Shown: piece by piece, positions 21,070-31,272 of the stretch
Numbering within the stretch: the first letter of the stretch is position 1
How the letters are laid out: each line of letters opens with the position of its first letter
Assembly: GCA_021821885.1 (NCBI GenBank)
Contig: JAKARO010000010.1
Location: forward strand, 1-64,000
Direction: 5' to 3'
Origin: Pseudomonadota bacterium
Lineage (GTDB): Bacteria > Pseudomonadota > Gammaproteobacteria > Acidithiobacillales > Acidithiobacillaceae
DNA: 64,000 nucleotides
Notes under the pieces: model-generated
Seen by the model: only the letters and a program-made list of their open reading frames with translations
Databases searched by the model: none
Told to the model about the DNA's origin: nothing
Made by a program: the position numbers and the translations under genes

Positions 21070-22323
21070 ATGGAAACCTATCTTGTCGGTGGAGCGGTCC
21101 GGGACCGTCTTCTGGGGGAACCGGAATCCGACCGGGATTATGTCCTGGTCGGGATGACTGGCACGGACGCCGAGGCGCTGGAACGCCAGGGGTACCGGAA
21201 GGTGGGCCGCGATTTTCCCATCTGGATTTCTCCCGGAGGCGAAGAGTACGCTCCGGCCAGGGCGTCGCACAGGCAGACCTGGACGCCGGAAACCACTCTT
21301 GAGGAGGATCTTGCCCGGAGGGACCTGACCATCAATGCCATGGCAGTCGCCGCGAACGGCAATCTTGTGGATCCTTTTGGCGGACAGGAAGACCTGAAAC
21401 ACCACCGTCTCCGGCATGTTTCCGATGCGGGTTTCCGGGAGGATCCGTTGCGGGTACTCCGGCTGGCACGCTTTGCCAGCCGTTTTCCCTCCTTTCACAT
21501 TGCCCGTTCTACCCTGGCGGTTGCCCGGTCCGTGGTGTCCGGGGGAGGACTGTCGCGGATCGCCCCCGAACGCATCTGGACCGAAACCCTCAGGGCCCTC
21601 ATGGAAAAACGGCCGCGCAGGTACTTCCAGGTTCTCCGGCAGACGGGCGCACTCGCAGCCACCTTCCCGGAACTGGCCGCGCTGGAGGGGGTTCCACAGC
21701 CGCCCCTCCACCATCCTGAAGGCGATGTATGGACCCATACCCTGCTGGTCCTGGACCAGGCATCCCGCATGCACCTGCCCCTGGAATCCCGGCTGGCCGC
21801 ACTGTTCCACGACATCGGCAAGGGAGCCACACCGAAAGATCTCTGGCCTGCCCATGTTGGCCATGAAAAGGCGGCCCTGCCGCTCCTGGAGAAGATCGCC
21901 GCCCGCTATCCGGTATCCCGCAGCCATCTGCGGATCATGCGCAGAATGGCGCAGTACCACACATCCATCCACCAGATCCTGCAGTTCCGGCATCCCGGAA
22001 AAATCGTGCTCCTGCTGCAGGCACTGGACGCCCTGCGCCCTGTGGAGACACTGGATGCCCTTCTTCTGGCCTGCATGGCGGATGCACGGGGGCGAACAGG
22101 CCATGAGGATGACCCCTATCCCCAGGCCATCCATCTCCGAAAGGCCCAAAGGGCCATCCTGCAGGCAAAAAACACCCCGGAATGGAAACAGCTGACCACC
22201 TCGCCCCCCCCGGGTGCCGGAATGGCCAGCGCAATCTTTGCCCTGCGCACCGAATCCTGCCGCAAATGGCTTCAGGAACAGCCGGCACAGCCAAAGTTTA
22301 CTTCTACTGTAAGGTTAGGGTAG
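21070..22323 (+). CDS. cca: CCA-adding tRNA nucleotidyltransferase
   Basis: A 417-aa class II nucleotidyltransferase: GGAVRDRLLG and the catalytic DRDYVLVG (DxD-like), the neck motif RRDLTINAMA, the DPFGGQEDL motif, FREDPLRVLRLARF, then an HD domain (HTLLVLDQ ... FHDIGKGATP). It builds or repairs the tRNA 3' CCA end; the HD domain may add phosphohydrolase activity as in E. coli. The ATG at 21070 follows AGGGAGAG; the longer frame from 20941 adds an unrelated leader. Confidence 0.95.
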   Translation: METYLVGGAVRDRLLGEPESDRDYVLVGMTGTDAEALERQGYRKVGRDFPIWISPGGEEYAPARASHRQTWTPETTLEEDLARRDLTINAMAVAANGNLVDPFGGQEDLKHHRLRHVSDAGFREDPLRVLRLARFASRFPSFHIARSTLAVARSVVSGGGLSRIAPERIWTETLRALMEKRPRRYFQVLRQTGALAATFPELAALEGVPQPPLHHPEGDVWTHTLLVLDQASRMHLPLESRLAALFHDIGKGATPKDLWPAHVGHEKAALPLLEKIAARYPVSRSHLRIMRRMAQYHTSIHQILQFRHPGKIVLLLQALDALRPVETLDALLLACMADARGRTGHEDDPYPQAIHLRKAQRAILQAKNTPEWKQLTTSPPPGAGMASAIFALRTESCRKWLQEQPAQPKFTSTVRLG

Positions 22324-22361
22324 GATCCCCCCAGCCTTGAGTGACCGGGAAAGGAGTTGCC

Positions 22362-23543
22362 ATGCATTTCCGTAATGTCCTGGCTGTACTGATGGCGGTT
22401 CCAGGGACCGCCCTGGCGGGTGTTTCGCCGGCGCCGGTGGAATGGACAGCCGATCTTCACCAGCCCATATACAGCGTTCCCCGGGTGGTGGGCGGAACGG
22501 TCTATGTGGACACCGCCCAGTCCCGTGGCCCAAATGTGTTCGCCATACAGAAAGGCCGCATCCTCTGGCGCTATGCAACGGGGGGAGCTGTGGCAATGCC
22601 GCTTACGGTGGGGGGGGAGCAGGTATTTGCGGCCTCGGATGTGGGGAATACCCATTATATGCGGGCCATCAATGCCCGCACCGGCCGGCTGGTATGGGAC
22701 TACAGGCGCCAGCAGCCGCCCCAGTGCATGTGCAGCCATATTACGCACTATGAACAGAATCTGCTGTTTGCGGAGACGGATGGTCACAGCCTGTATGCCT
22801 TCCATCCGGTCGGCAGCATGCCGGACCACCGCATCTGGCGTTTTGCCGGGGATGGTGCCCGCCTGACGGCGCCGGCAGTGGCCGGAAATACCGTCGTATT
22901 TGGCTCGGCGGACCACCGTGCCTACGGCCTGGCAGCGGCAACAGGAAAGCTCGTCTGGCAGCAGGAAACCGGGTATGCCTTTGTGGCAGAGCCTGCGGTG
23001 TGGAAGGGCCTGGTGATTCTGGGAAACCGTGGCGGCACGGTGCATGCCTATGCGGCAGCCACAGGGAAACCGGTCTGGAGTTTTTCCACCACCGGCCCCG
23101 TGGATGTCCCGGCCATCGTCTGGAGAGACCGGGTGTTTGTGGCCTCTGGTCCGGGAGACCGGGGCATATATGCGCTGTCGGCGAAGACGGGCAAACAGCT
23201 CTGGCATGCCCAAATGGCGGATTATACCCCCTGGGCGCCGGTCCTGGATGGGCACACGCTGGTGGTAGCCTCCCGGGATGGAGACCTCACGGGATTTTCC
23301 GTGCGGACGGGGAAAGCGCGATGGCGGACCCGGCTGCACGGGGAGCCCATGTCGCAGCCTGTGCTGTGGCAGCAGAAAATTGTCCTGAAAATCGGCGACC
23401 ACCGGATCGGGGCCTATTCTGCGTCCAACGGGCAGCCTGTATGGGAATACGCCGCACGGGCCGTGGTGACTGACCCGGTCGCAGGAAAACACCATCTCTA
23501 TATAGGCACCAGTGCCGGGAAGCTGCTGTCGGTTGGATCCTGA
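22362..23543 (+). CDS. Secreted PQQ-like beta-propeller repeat protein
   Basis: A 393-aa protein with a signal peptide (MHFRNVLAVLMAVPGTALAG) and at least seven propeller blades of the PQQ/BamB type, each with a core such as AINARTGRLVWDY, GLAAATGKLVWQQ, AYAAATGKPVWSF, ALSAKTGKQLWHA, GFSVRTGKARWRT and AYSASNGQPVWEY. It is probably periplasmic. A BamB-like scaffold role is possible, but there is no lipobox Cys, so the function stays open. The ATG at 22362 has AAGGAG upstream. Confidence 0.75.
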   Translation: MHFRNVLAVLMAVPGTALAGVSPAPVEWTADLHQPIYSVPRVVGGTVYVDTAQSRGPNVFAIQKGRILWRYATGGAVAMPLTVGGEQVFAASDVGNTHYMRAINARTGRLVWDYRRQQPPQCMCSHITHYEQNLLFAETDGHSLYAFHPVGSMPDHRIWRFAGDGARLTAPAVAGNTVVFGSADHRAYGLAAATGKLVWQQETGYAFVAEPAVWKGLVILGNRGGTVHAYAAATGKPVWSFSTTGPVDVPAIVWRDRVFVASGPGDRGIYALSAKTGKQLWHAQMADYTPWAPVLDGHTLVVASRDGDLTGFSVRTGKARWRTRLHGEPMSQPVLWQQKIVLKIGDHRIGAYSASNGQPVWEYAARAVVTDPVAGKHHLYIGTSAGKLLSVGS

Positions 23544-23834
23544 CAGAAGCGGCATCAATCATGTGTTCTGCGCCTCTTTACCCTCCCGAAACTTTGCGGG
23601 GGGATGCCAGATGTTGCTGGCCGCCCTCCCTGGCGGGACTTTCCCGGCCAGCCAGTAAATATGCCACCGGAACTTCAGCCAGGGCCCGGGAGACTGACCC
23701 GCATCAGCGACAAGCCTGAACCTTCTTTTTTGTAAAGGATATCCATCCCCTGGCAGGACAGGACTGCCTGTTGCCCGCTACCAGGCATGTGTCCAGACAC
23801 AGTCTGGCAGCCTGTACCCAGAAAGGACCATGAA

Positions 23835-24932
23835 ATGAGAATAGTGCGAATGACGGCAAAAATATGCGCAGCATTTCTGGCGGTTGCCGTACTGCAGAAA
23901 ATGGCTTCTGCCAATACGCTGAAGGGAATTTCGTGGAATTTCCAGATGGGTCTGGAAGGAATTGACAATTTTTCCGGGGGGATCCAGCAGGGTGCGGTAG
24001 GCAATGCTACCGAGGAAGGAGGTCTTGCATTGAACACCGGCAAGGCTGGCCTCTGGGCCGGGGGTAAATTCGCCTTTGAGTTTCTGGGCATCCAGAATGG
24101 CAATCCGGAGAATTATGTGGGGGATCTCCAGGGAGTCAGTGCCTATACTGGCCTGTCCCGCGGGGCTGTCTACAAACTGTATTACCGGCAGGCCTTTGGC
24201 CACGCCAATGTCCGGGCCGGCCTGATCAGCGCAAACGACTATTTTGACTCGACGGGGCTGGCCAGCCAGTTTCTGAATGTCTCCTACGGGTTTACACCCA
24301 CGATAGGCGTCAACGTCCCTGGAGCGTCGTCCTATCCCTATTCGAGCCTGGGGATCATGGCAGCCTATGCCGCATCTGGATGGACGGGCATGGCCGGGGT
24401 CTTCGGAGGGGATGCCATCCACCCGTTCCGCACGCCGTTTGACCGGGGCAGCATGGAATGGCTGGAACTGGACCGTGCCGGACACTTGGGCGACGGAAAG
24501 TATGTGGTAAAGCTGGGAGGCTGGGAAAACCAGCAGAAACGGCCCTACCAGGCAACACTAGGAAACAGTACCAGCGGCCTTTACTCCATCGGCGAATACC
24601 GCTGGAAAAATGGTGGCCGGGACTGGGGAGCATTTCTGGAGTTTGGGGCCGCCCCGGATCCGGTAAATGCGCTGCCGTGGTATCTGGGCGCCGGAGTGCG
24701 TGTGAAGCACCTCTGGGCATCCCGACCACAAGACAGCATAGGCATCGGTATGGCCCGTGCCTGGCTGCGCGGAGCATCCTATGCAGCAGAAACGGATCTG
24801 GAGACGTACTATTCAGCCAAACTGGCTTCACACCTGTATCTGCAGCCGGATCTGCAGTATGTGGTACACCCCAGTGGCACCTATCCAGACGCCCTGGTTG
24901 GCATTCTCAGGCTGTACGCAAACTTTTCATGA
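23835..24932 (+). CDS. OprB-like outer-membrane porin
   Basis: A 365-aa protein with a signal peptide (ICAAFLAVAVLQKMASA) and a beta-barrel rich in alternating aromatic strands. Segments NFSGGIQQGAV, GGLALNTGKAGLWAGGKF, NDYFDSTGLASQFLN and a late LETYYSAKLASHLYLQPDLQYV resemble the carbohydrate-selective porin OprB family; it ends with a terminal aromatic segment (LRLYANFS). The start at 23835 is used because GAAAGGA lies upstream and the longer frame has no signal. Substrate unknown. Confidence 0.7.
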   Translation: MRIVRMTAKICAAFLAVAVLQKMASANTLKGISWNFQMGLEGIDNFSGGIQQGAVGNATEEGGLALNTGKAGLWAGGKFAFEFLGIQNGNPENYVGDLQGVSAYTGLSRGAVYKLYYRQAFGHANVRAGLISANDYFDSTGLASQFLNVSYGFTPTIGVNVPGASSYPYSSLGIMAAYAASGWTGMAGVFGGDAIHPFRTPFDRGSMEWLELDRAGHLGDGKYVVKLGGWENQQKRPYQATLGNSTSGLYSIGEYRWKNGGRDWGAFLEFGAAPDPVNALPWYLGAGVRVKHLWASRPQDSIGIGMARAWLRGASYAAETDLETYYSAKLASHLYLQPDLQYVVHPSGTYPDALVGILRLYANFS

Positions 24933-25133
24933 ATGCGTTTTCCAGATTCCTGGAAAGCACGGCCCCATGGCCAGCCAGAGGACGTCCAGTTAACCCGGTC
25001 CGGCTGGAATGAAGAAGTCGAACCCCGTAGGATTGGCAGAATACTCAGCCGCCGGGAAACCCGGTAGCATGCAGGCCACTTCATTGAAGATGAAACTGAA
25101 GGAATCCCCAATCATACCGGAACAGGAGCAGTT

Positions 25134-25679
25134 ATGATCAAGATGTTGCAATTCGCAGCGGTTGCGTTAGGGCTGGCAGCCCCAGTGATGGCACTGGGCG
25201 CTCCTGCCCCCAGCCAGATGGAGCAGTTTTATGAATGCGTTCTGCCTCCGGCCCTGGCGGTCTATCATGATGCGACCACTGCTTCCGGCCACATTTCCAG
25301 CGACATGAATTACTTCAAAAACAAGCACCCTGGGGCATATTTCAATGAAACCAGCTGGCTGTATGCCCTATACGCAAAAAGAAAAGTATCCATGTGCACG
25401 GTTCCGGCCGGAGGGAAGGGCGCAAACAGGGCAGCCTCCATCGTCATGGAAGCGGAAAAAATTATAGATGGCTACCTGAAATTTACCTGGTCCCCCACCC
25501 GCATGGAACTGGCCAGGCAGTGGCCCAAAATCCAGTCCGGATACGACAAAATACGGACCATGACCGGCAGCGAATTCCAGGCGGTAAAAGTCCCCAAGGG
25601 CGTCATCACTTCGGACGGCAAATATGACGCAATGATCAATATGCAGATGGCCCAGATGCAGCCTGGCCAGAACGGCTGA
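25134..25679 (+). CDS. Small secreted protein of unknown function
   Basis: A 181-aa product with a clear signal peptide (MLQFAAVALGLAAPVMALGA) and two Cys in the mature part (YECVLPP and SMCTVPAG) that could form a disulfide. The rest is helical and ends with a Met/Gln-rich tail (INMQMAQMQPGQNG). AGGAGCAG precedes the ATG. I do not recognise a family. It follows the OprB-like porin by 200 bp. Confidence 0.6.
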   Translation: MIKMLQFAAVALGLAAPVMALGAPAPSQMEQFYECVLPPALAVYHDATTASGHISSDMNYFKNKHPGAYFNETSWLYALYAKRKVSMCTVPAGGKGANRAASIVMEAEKIIDGYLKFTWSPTRMELARQWPKIQSGYDKIRTMTGSEFQAVKVPKGVITSDGKYDAMINMQMAQMQPGQNG

Positions 25680-26054
25680 TTTTTCCGGGATCCTGGCCGG
25701 GCCCAGGAGCAGCGGGCCTGTCTGCCGGCATTCGGACGCGGGCAACCGGAAAGGCCTGCTCCCTGGCGGCCACAGAGCCGCCTGCACGTGCGGGCAGACC
25801 TGTCCCCGCTCACCATCATCTTCCCTTTCCAGCCCGCCGGTCCCCCGCTGGCAGCCAGATTTTGACCGGGGAATCCGGCGCATTTTGGGCGCCCCAAGCG
25901 GCGGGAACCACTTTCCGTCTGCAGGGGGCCAACAGGCCGGGGGTGACCGCGTGCGGCAGCGCCGTGCCCTCCTCCTGGCGTTGCCGGAGGCCCGCACCCG
26001 CAGCCCGCAGGAGTGGCGGTGGTGGTACGGGAACACGCCGGACGGGCGGGGAAT
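25680..26054. other. Convergent intergenic region with no supported gene
   Basis: This 375-bp spacer lies between the secreted protein and the fix operon. The open frames in it are short, G/C-biased and without recognisable motifs. No T-tailed terminator was found. It marks the left edge of the nitrogen-fixation island. Confidence 0.55.
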
Positions 26055-26552
26055 TCAGCGGGCGCCTGTAGCCGCCCCGTCCGCATAGGCCCGGATGACC
26101 GAGAACCCAACACTGTCCTGCGGGTCCAGCTCCTGGAGCTTGTCCAGAATCTGCCGGCACCCGTCAAAGGCATGCCGGCGCAACAGAATGAAGCCCAGCG
26201 CCTTGAGCGTGAAAAGGTAAAAATGTGCGGGAGACTGTACCGCAGACCAGTCCGCAGAGTGCGGGCCCAGCTGCTCCCAGCGCGGGTCAAACCCACCGAG
26301 GCGCGCGCTGCAGGACAGGGCGGAATGGGCGGCCTGTTCGGCCTCCGCCAGGCGGAATTGGCGGAACAGCAGCTTGTAGAGGGCAAAATGGGAAGCCAGG
26401 TCATCTGGCCGCCTCTGGAGGCCCTGGCGCAAGGCCTGTTCTACCACGGCCAGATCCCTGCTGCTGTGCAGGACAGTTTCCGGAAAAAAACCCGGGCTCC
26501 CTTCCGGAGAGGAAGGGAGCAGGGTCTCTTCTGGGTCGTCCTCCTCAGACAT
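26055..26552 (-). CDS. nif-associated TPR-like protein (fix operon)
   Basis: A 165-aa helical protein with tetratricopeptide-like repeats (VVEQALRQGLQRRPDDLASHFALYK, FRLAEAEQAAHSALSCSA, HAFDGCRQILDKLQELDPQD). It is clearly paralogous to the product at 40546-41058: both share FYLFTLKALGFILLRR-type (FYMFVLKAYGYLLLRT) and LDKLQELDP (LAKLLELDP) segments. It follows fixX by 100 bp, with GGAGGAATA before the ATG. A nitrogenase assembly or electron-transfer adaptor role is inference. Confidence 0.6.
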   Translation of the reverse strand: MSEEDDPEETLLPSSPEGSPGFFPETVLHSSRDLAVVEQALRQGLQRRPDDLASHFALYKLLFRQFRLAEAEQAAHSALSCSARLGGFDPRWEQLGPHSADWSAVQSPAHFYLFTLKALGFILLRRHAFDGCRQILDKLQELDPQDSVGFSVIRAYADGAATGAR

Positions 26553-26652
26553 TATTCCTCCAGGGCGAATCCGGCCCGCACGGCCCCTGCCATCTGCCGG
26601 GAGGCTGATCTGGCCCCGGACCACCGGACCGGCTGCAAGGCTCCCGGCCGCA

Positions 26653-26937
26653 TCAGCCAAACTTGAACAGGATGCCATGCCCCCCGCGGGGATAGGCCCA
26701 GTCCACATTCTGGTGCTCGGAACAGATAATCCGGCAGGTCCCGCACTCCAGGCAGCCGTCCGTTGTCAGGGTCACCGCTTTTCCCTCCAGGGTATAGCAG
26801 GCCGCCGGGCAGGCGTACGTACAGGCCTGGCTCTGGCAATCCTCAGTGCAGATTTCCGGATTGCGGATGCGGATATGGGGCCGGCCATCGTCCACCCGGT
26901 ACCGGTTCTGGAAAAGTTTCTCCTGGATATTGATCAT
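26653..26937 (-). CDS. fixX: Ferredoxin-like protein FixX
   Basis: A 94-aa protein with two Cys groups ([18 protein letters not shown], and [11 protein letters not shown]), as in FixX and the ETF-QO ferredoxin domain. It passes electrons from FixC toward quinone in the bifurcating FixABCX complex. The start at 26937 overlaps the fixC stop (ATGA) and has GGAGGG upstream; a start at 26952 would give a 99-aa form. Confidence 0.92.
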   Translation of the reverse strand: MINIQEKLFQNRYRVDDGRPHIRIRNPEICTEDCQSQACTYACPAACYTLEGKAVTLTTDGCLECGTCRIICSEHQNVDWAYPRGGHGILFKFG

Positions 26938-28232
26938 CTTGTCGCCCTCCACATGCGATAGGCATCTCCCATCAGGCCAAGCAGGCTTCTCTGTTCCACA
27001 AAACTCCTGCGGACGGTCTTTTCCTTGCTGTGCTTGTCTTCCCCGTCAACGGTAAGCATCGTATGGGCGGCACGGTTGAACAGTTTCGGGTACACCGAAA
27101 AGAAATGCGGATTCCCGTGCAGCACTTCCGGAAGTTCCCGGTATTTTTTCAGATCTTTCATGACAAAGCTTTCATCCAGCGCCGCCCTGTAGACCGCCAG
27201 ATTCTCCTGCGAGCACGGCAGCCCTTTCCCGTGCAGGGCAATCACCGTTTCTGCCGCAATCCGGCCACTGGTCATTGCCAGATTGGAACCTTCACGATGG
27301 GCAGCGTTGACCAGGCCAGCGCTGTCCCCCACGATCATCCAGCCTTCCCCATAAAGTTTGGGGATCGCTTTATAGCCACCCTCCGGAATCAGATGGGCCG
27401 CGTATTCCTTCATCTCCCCGCCTTCGATGAGCGGAGCAATCGCAGGATGCTGCTTGAGTTCCTCCAGCAGGGCATAGGGTGGAACCCTGGTTTTCTTGAA
27501 ATCGGAGAGGAGGCAGCCGATTCCGAGCGTAATGGATTCCCGGTTCGTATAGAGGAAGGCCGTACCCACCATACCGTGGGTTACGGCCCCGGCGATCTCG
27601 ATCACCACCCCCTCGCTGCCCTTGATATTGAAGCGGCCCTGGAGGGTCTCTTCCGGGAGGAAATGGATTTCCTTGACCGCAAGGGCGACATTCCTGGGAT
27701 CCAGTTCTCCGTGGAAACCGGCTTTTCTGGCCAGAAGGGAATTGACACCGTCCGCCAGAATGACCACATCCGCGTAGATATCGCCTTCTTCGCGGTCCGT
27801 CCGTACGCCCACCACCCTGCCCCCTTCCTGGAGCAGTTCCGTAACCGTGGTTTCGCAGATGACCAGGGCCCCGGCCGCCCGGACCTTCTCCGAAAACCAC
27901 CGGTCGAAGGGGGCACGGAGAATGGTATAACGGTTTGGCCGGTCGCTGCTGAACGCCTCGGAACGGTAACTGGTTCCAATTGCCGAGTCGTCATCCAGCA
28001 CCCACATGCGCTGCTCGATAATGTGGCGCTCCAGCGGGGCCTCGTTGCGGAAATCGGGAATGATTCTTTCAAGGGCATCGGAATACAGGATCGCTCCCTG
28101 GACATTCTTGGTTCCGGGCGTTTCCCCCCGTTCCAGCTGCAGCACCTTCAGTCCGGCACTCGCAAGCGTATAGGCGGCGGCATTCCCGGCCGGTCCGGCC
28201 CCAACCACGATGGCATCAAATTTTTCGGTCAT
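26934..28232 (-). CDS. fixC: FixC, ETF-quinone oxidoreductase-like flavoprotein
   Basis: A 432-aa flavoprotein starting [20 protein letters not shown] (FAD-binding GxGxxG) with an internal [17 protein letters not shown] motif and a [27 protein letters not shown] segment, standard in FixC. It takes electrons from FixAB and reduces quinone through FixX while the low-potential branch supplies ferredoxin or flavodoxin for nitrogenase. AAGGAG precedes the ATG. Confidence 0.95.
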   Translation of the reverse strand: MTEKFDAIVVGAGPAGNAAAYTLASAGLKVLQLERGETPGTKNVQGAILYSDALERIIPDFRNEAPLERHIIEQRMWVLDDDSAIGTSYRSEAFSSDRPNRYTILRAPFDRWFSEKVRAAGALVICETTVTELLQEGGRVVGVRTDREEGDIYADVVILADGVNSLLARKAGFHGELDPRNVALAVKEIHFLPEETLQGRFNIKGSEGVVIEIAGAVTHGMVGTAFLYTNRESITLGIGCLLSDFKKTRVPPYALLEELKQHPAIAPLIEGGEMKEYAAHLIPEGGYKAIPKLYGEGWMIVGDSAGLVNAAHREGSNLAMTSGRIAAETVIALHGKGLPCSQENLAVYRAALDESFVMKDLKKYRELPEVLHGNPHFFSVYPKLFNRAAHTMLTVDGEDKHSKEKTVRRSFVEQRSLLGLMGDAYRMWRATR

Positions 28233-28252
28233 TTTTGTGGCTCCTTGCTGCT

Positions 28253-29350
28253 TTATCCTGCGCGCCGGCGGACTGCAAGCCGGCTGCGCAGGGCTTCCGT
28301 GAGAGCGGGCACAATCTGCATTGCGTCGCCAACGATGCCATAGGTGGCAAAGTCAAAAATGGGGGCATTGGGGTCGTTATTGATGGCCAGGATGATATCC
28401 GAGGATTCCATGCCGACCCGGTGCTGGACGGCACCGGAAATCCCGGCGGCGATATAGAGCCTCGGCCGCACGGTTTTCCCGGACTGTCCGATCTGGCGTT
28501 CTGCCGAAATCCAGCCGGCATGGGTAACGGGCCTCGACCCGCCCACTTCCGCGCCAATTACCCCGGCCAGATCCCAGAGAACCTGGAAGTTTTCCGCCCT
28601 GCCCATGCCCCGCCCGCCCGCGACAATAATGTCGGCATAGGCAAGCTGGGCCTTTTCCTGGTTCTGGTCGGGAATGAACGCCAGCACTTTGGCCAGGATG
28701 TCTTCTTCGGCCAGATCCAGGGTTTCCTGGGTGACCTGTCCCGTCCGGCCGGGCTGGGCATCGGGCATGGCCATGACCCTGGGCCGTACCGTCGCCATCT
28801 GCGGACGGAAATTCAGGGTCTGGATGGTACAGAGCAGGCTCCCGCCAAAAGTGGGACGGGTTGCCAGCAGGCCCCGGTTGTCCGGATCAATAGCGAGCTC
28901 CGTGCAGTCTGCCGTCAGTCCGGTCAGCAGGGTTGTCGCCACGCTGCCGGCCAGATCCCGCCCCAGGGTCGTGGCGCCCAGCAGAAGAATCTCTGGCTGG
29001 TGGCGGTTGACCAGATCGGTCAGCGCCCGGGTATAGGGCTGGTTCCGGTAGTCGGCCAGCACCGGGTCTGCCACAAGATAGGCCCGGTCGGCTCCATAGG
29101 TGAAGGCTTCGGCCGCCACCTCTCCGAGCCGGGCACCGTCGGCGCCCAGGATGACGGCGCCCAGTTCTACCTGCAGCACGTCCGCAAGCTTCCGGCCTTC
29201 TCCCATCAGTTCCCAGGAGACAGGGTGGACCTGGCCACGCTCGATTTCCACGAACACCCAGACTCCACGGTAGGCGGCCAGCCGCGGATCAAGTTCGAGA
29301 CGTTTCTTTCCCCTGGCTTTTGACGGGGCTGTGGGGTTGCTGTCTGTCAT
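28253..29350 (-). CDS. fixB: Electron-transfer flavoprotein alpha subunit FixB
   Basis: A 365-aa protein with [29 protein letters not shown] at its N-terminus. The C-terminal FAD domain holds [45 protein letters not shown] and [21 protein letters not shown]. Forms the bifurcating ETF with FixA. The ATG at 29350 with AAGGAGAGG upstream is chosen; 29374 overlaps the fixA stop (ATGA) and is possible but lacks a ribosome-binding site. Confidence 0.94.
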   Translation of the reverse strand: MTDSNPTAPSKARGKKRLELDPRLAAYRGVWVFVEIERGQVHPVSWELMGEGRKLADVLQVELGAVILGADGARLGEVAAEAFTYGADRAYLVADPVLADYRNQPYTRALTDLVNRHQPEILLLGATTLGRDLAGSVATTLLTGLTADCTELAIDPDNRGLLATRPTFGGSLLCTIQTLNFRPQMATVRPRVMAMPDAQPGRTGQVTQETLDLAEEDILAKVLAFIPDQNQEKAQLAYADIIVAGGRGMGRAENFQVLWDLAGVIGAEVGGSRPVTHAGWISAERQIGQSGKTVRPRLYIAAGISGAVQHRVGMESSDIILAINNDPNAPIFDFATYGIVGDAMQIVPALTEALRSRLAVRRRAG

Positions 29351-29370
29351 CGGGGTCCTCTCCTTGCCAA

Positions 29371-30216
29371 TCACGGGGCTGCCAGCCCGAGTTCACGGGC
29401 AAAACGCGGATGTTCGCTGCCGAGGAGATCCAGCACGGCGCTGGCCACCTCGCCGGCAGATCCCATCTCCGCTCCTATCATTTTTGCCCGCCGGTTTCCC
29501 GCCCTGGGCGTAAAAATTTTGCTGACCACAGTCGGCGAACCCTTCAGTCCAATCTTGCCCACATCGTCAATGCCGGCCTGTTCCCGGTTCCACTGCTGGA
29601 CAGGCTGGCGCTCAGCGCGGAACATGTTGGGCATCGTCGCAAAACGGATCGTGCTGCCGCCTTCCAGAACCGTCACCAGTGCGGGGAGTCTGGTCCGGAT
29701 TACCTGCACACCCCCCTCCGAACGCCTCTGTACCTCGATGGTTTTCCCCCCGGGATCCAGATCCGTGATCGCCGAAACATAGGTGAGCAGCTGCAGGTCG
29801 AGACGCCTGGCGATGCCCGGGCCCACCTGTGCCGTATCCCCGTCAATGGTCTGCTTGCCGGTCAGGACCAGGTCGACCGGTTCTTCCTCGCCAAGCTTGC
29901 GGATTGCCTGTGCCAGGGCGTAGGACGTTGCCAGGGTATCGGCGCCGGCAAATGCCCGGTCGGTGAGCAGTACCATTTCATCGGCGCCATAGGCCACCGC
30001 CTTGCGCAGGGCCACCTCGGCCTGGGGTGGACCCATGGTCAGAACCGTCACCCTCGCGCCATAACGGTCCTTGAGCTGCAGCGCCTCCTCAATCGCAAAC
30101 AGGTCGAAGGGGTTGATAATCGCAGGTACGCCCTGACGCATGATGGTATTGGTAACCGGATGCACACGGATCTGGGCGCTATCGGGAACCTGCTTGATGC
30201 AAACGACGATATGCAT
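29371..30216 (-). CDS. fixA: Electron-transfer flavoprotein beta subunit FixA
   Basis: A 281-aa protein starting [12 protein letters not shown], with [58 protein letters not shown] and RFATMPNM, all typical of FixA/EtfB. First gene of fixABCX. It is preceded by a NifA-type site and a sigma-54 promoter on the same strand. GGAG lies ten bases before the ATG. Confidence 0.95.
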   Translation of the reverse strand: MHIVVCIKQVPDSAQIRVHPVTNTIMRQGVPAIINPFDLFAIEEALQLKDRYGARVTVLTMGPPQAEVALRKAVAYGADEMVLLTDRAFAGADTLATSYALAQAIRKLGEEEPVDLVLTGKQTIDGDTAQVGPGIARRLDLQLLTYVSAITDLDPGGKTIEVQRRSEGGVQVIRTRLPALVTVLEGGSTIRFATMPNMFRAERQPVQQWNREQAGIDDVGKIGLKGSPTVVSKIFTPRAGNRRAKMIGAEMGSAGEVASAVLDLLGSEHPRFARELGLAAP

Positions 30217-30276
30217 GGCTGGGGAACTCCATCTGGGCCGGCCAGGGACGCGGCGGAAAACTCCTGCCTGCAGTCA

Positions 30277-30292
30277 AGCAAAGTCCATTCCA
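30277..30292 (-). promoter_or_regulatory. Sigma-54 promoter of fixABCX
   Basis: On the minus strand it reads TGGAATGGACTTTGCT: GG and GC are separated by exactly ten bases, with the -12 TTGCT intact. It lies about 60 bp upstream of the fixA start and 75 bp from the activator site at 30368-30383. Confidence 0.75.
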
Positions 30293-30367
30293 GCCCCGGA
30301 GAAATGTGGCATGCCCGGAAAAACGGCGGAGTCCGGCGCGGACGGCCGTCCTTCTTCCCGCAAGATT

Positions 30368-30383
30368 TGTCGCATTTGCGACA
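30368..30383. promoter_or_regulatory. NifA upstream activator site (fixA / small orf)
   Basis: TGTCGCATTTGCGACA fits TGT-N10-ACA and is an almost perfect palindrome. It lies about 75 bp from the fixA -24 box and 90 bp from the -24 box of the rightward promoter, so it could serve both. Confidence 0.85.
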
Positions 30384-30473
30384 AAATGATCCGTTTTATA
30401 CGTCGCCGTGGCGGATTCTCCGATACGGACAGCGGGGTTGCCCGGCTTCAGGGCAAAAAGAGGTCCAGATAAA

Positions 30474-30489
30474 TGGCACGAATGGTGCT
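30474..30489 (+). promoter_or_regulatory. Sigma-54 promoter of small nif orf
   Basis: TGGCACGAATGGTGCT: the full -24 TGGCACG and a -12 GTGCT with correct spacing. It lies about 160 bp upstream of the start at 30651. Confidence 0.75.
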
Positions 30490-30650
30490 TGGCTAAAATG
30501 TCGCGGAACGTGGCACCAGCTCTGGAGCCTGCGACGACAGGGGTCCGGGTGGATACCGGGCGGTTTGGAAACAAGGGCGGGATGCAACCGGCAGGAACCA
30601 GCAACTGGCATCCTGCACCATTATAATATCTGAAAGGGAGACTTCTGGTG

Positions 30651-30938
30651 ATGCAGGCGAAAATTACCCTATCTGGAACAGACAGGAAAATGGTGGAGGA
30701 GCGTGATTATATCCTCGCCATCGAAGCGGCGGCCCTGGTGTTCGCCCGGCATGGCGCGGATCCGGTGGCCTGTGAGGCCGCCAACCAGAAATTTTGTGAG
30801 GACGCGGAGCTCGACCACTCGGAAGCCCTGCAGTGCGGTATCTGGGAGGAAGCCAACCATGCGGCCGTCAATGTGGCCACCGTTGGCTGGATGAGCCGCG
30901 AGATCGACCTGTACATTCTGGTACGGATGGAACGGTAA
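30651..30938 (+). CDS. Small protein under apparent NifA control, unknown function
   Basis: A 95-aa acidic, Ala-rich protein (core LAIEAAALVFARHGADPVACEAANQKFCEDAEL) with three Cys. No known family was recognised. AAGGGAG precedes two possible starts, GTG at 30648 and ATG at 30651. Its own sigma-54 promoter upstream and a terminator 13 bp after the stop make it a one-gene unit, which supports expression under nitrogen-fixing conditions. Confidence 0.65.
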   Translation: MQAKITLSGTDRKMVEERDYILAIEAAALVFARHGADPVACEAANQKFCEDAELDHSEALQCGIWEEANHAAVNVATVGWMSREIDLYILVRMER

Positions 30939-30950
30939 CCGGCTGCGGGG

Positions 30951-30976
30951 AACCCCGGACACGGCCCGGGGTTTTT
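30951..30976 (+). terminator. Rho-independent terminator after small nif orf
   Basis: AACCCCGG / CCGGGGTT stem with a seven-base loop, followed by TTTTT, 13 bp after the stop codon. Confidence 0.8.
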
Positions 30977-31272
30977 GGGGTCCGGAAGGACAGGCATGGC
31001 CTCTTTCCCCGCACAGCGGGTTTGCGCGGATGGGCCTCACCACAAGGAAAGGCGGGAACGGTGACCTGGTCCCAGGGCGAGGCATCGCCTCCCTGGCCTC
31101 CGGAGCAGCGGTTTACAACCGGGAATGTGCCCGGCATGATGCCTTCCGGGGCCACAGGAACGGCCAGACGCCGCCGCAGAAATGCCGGCAGGACGGGGCG
31201 CGGCTGCCGGCCGGGCGTACTGCTGGCAGAAGGGGAACCATTCAGAGTGCAGGAAAACATGGATTTATCAGC
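30977..31272. other. Intergenic region upstream of globin-EAL gene
   Basis: No gene or clear promoter was recognised. The reading frame of the downstream gene stays open upstream to 31030, but the extra 81 residues look non-coding (Arg/Gly/Pro-rich, no motif). Confidence 0.45.

Larger units (their letters stand above)
30217..30650. other. Divergent NifA-type control region, fixA / small nif orf
   Basis: This 434-bp spacer has no supported gene. It holds back-to-back sigma-54 promoters for the leftward fix operon and the rightward small orf, with one shared activator site between them. Confidence 0.75.

Noticed and set aside
30474-30650. A second TGT-N10-ACA site for the small orf
   Set aside because: None found on inspection; the site at 30368-30383 is the only candidate and is counted once.
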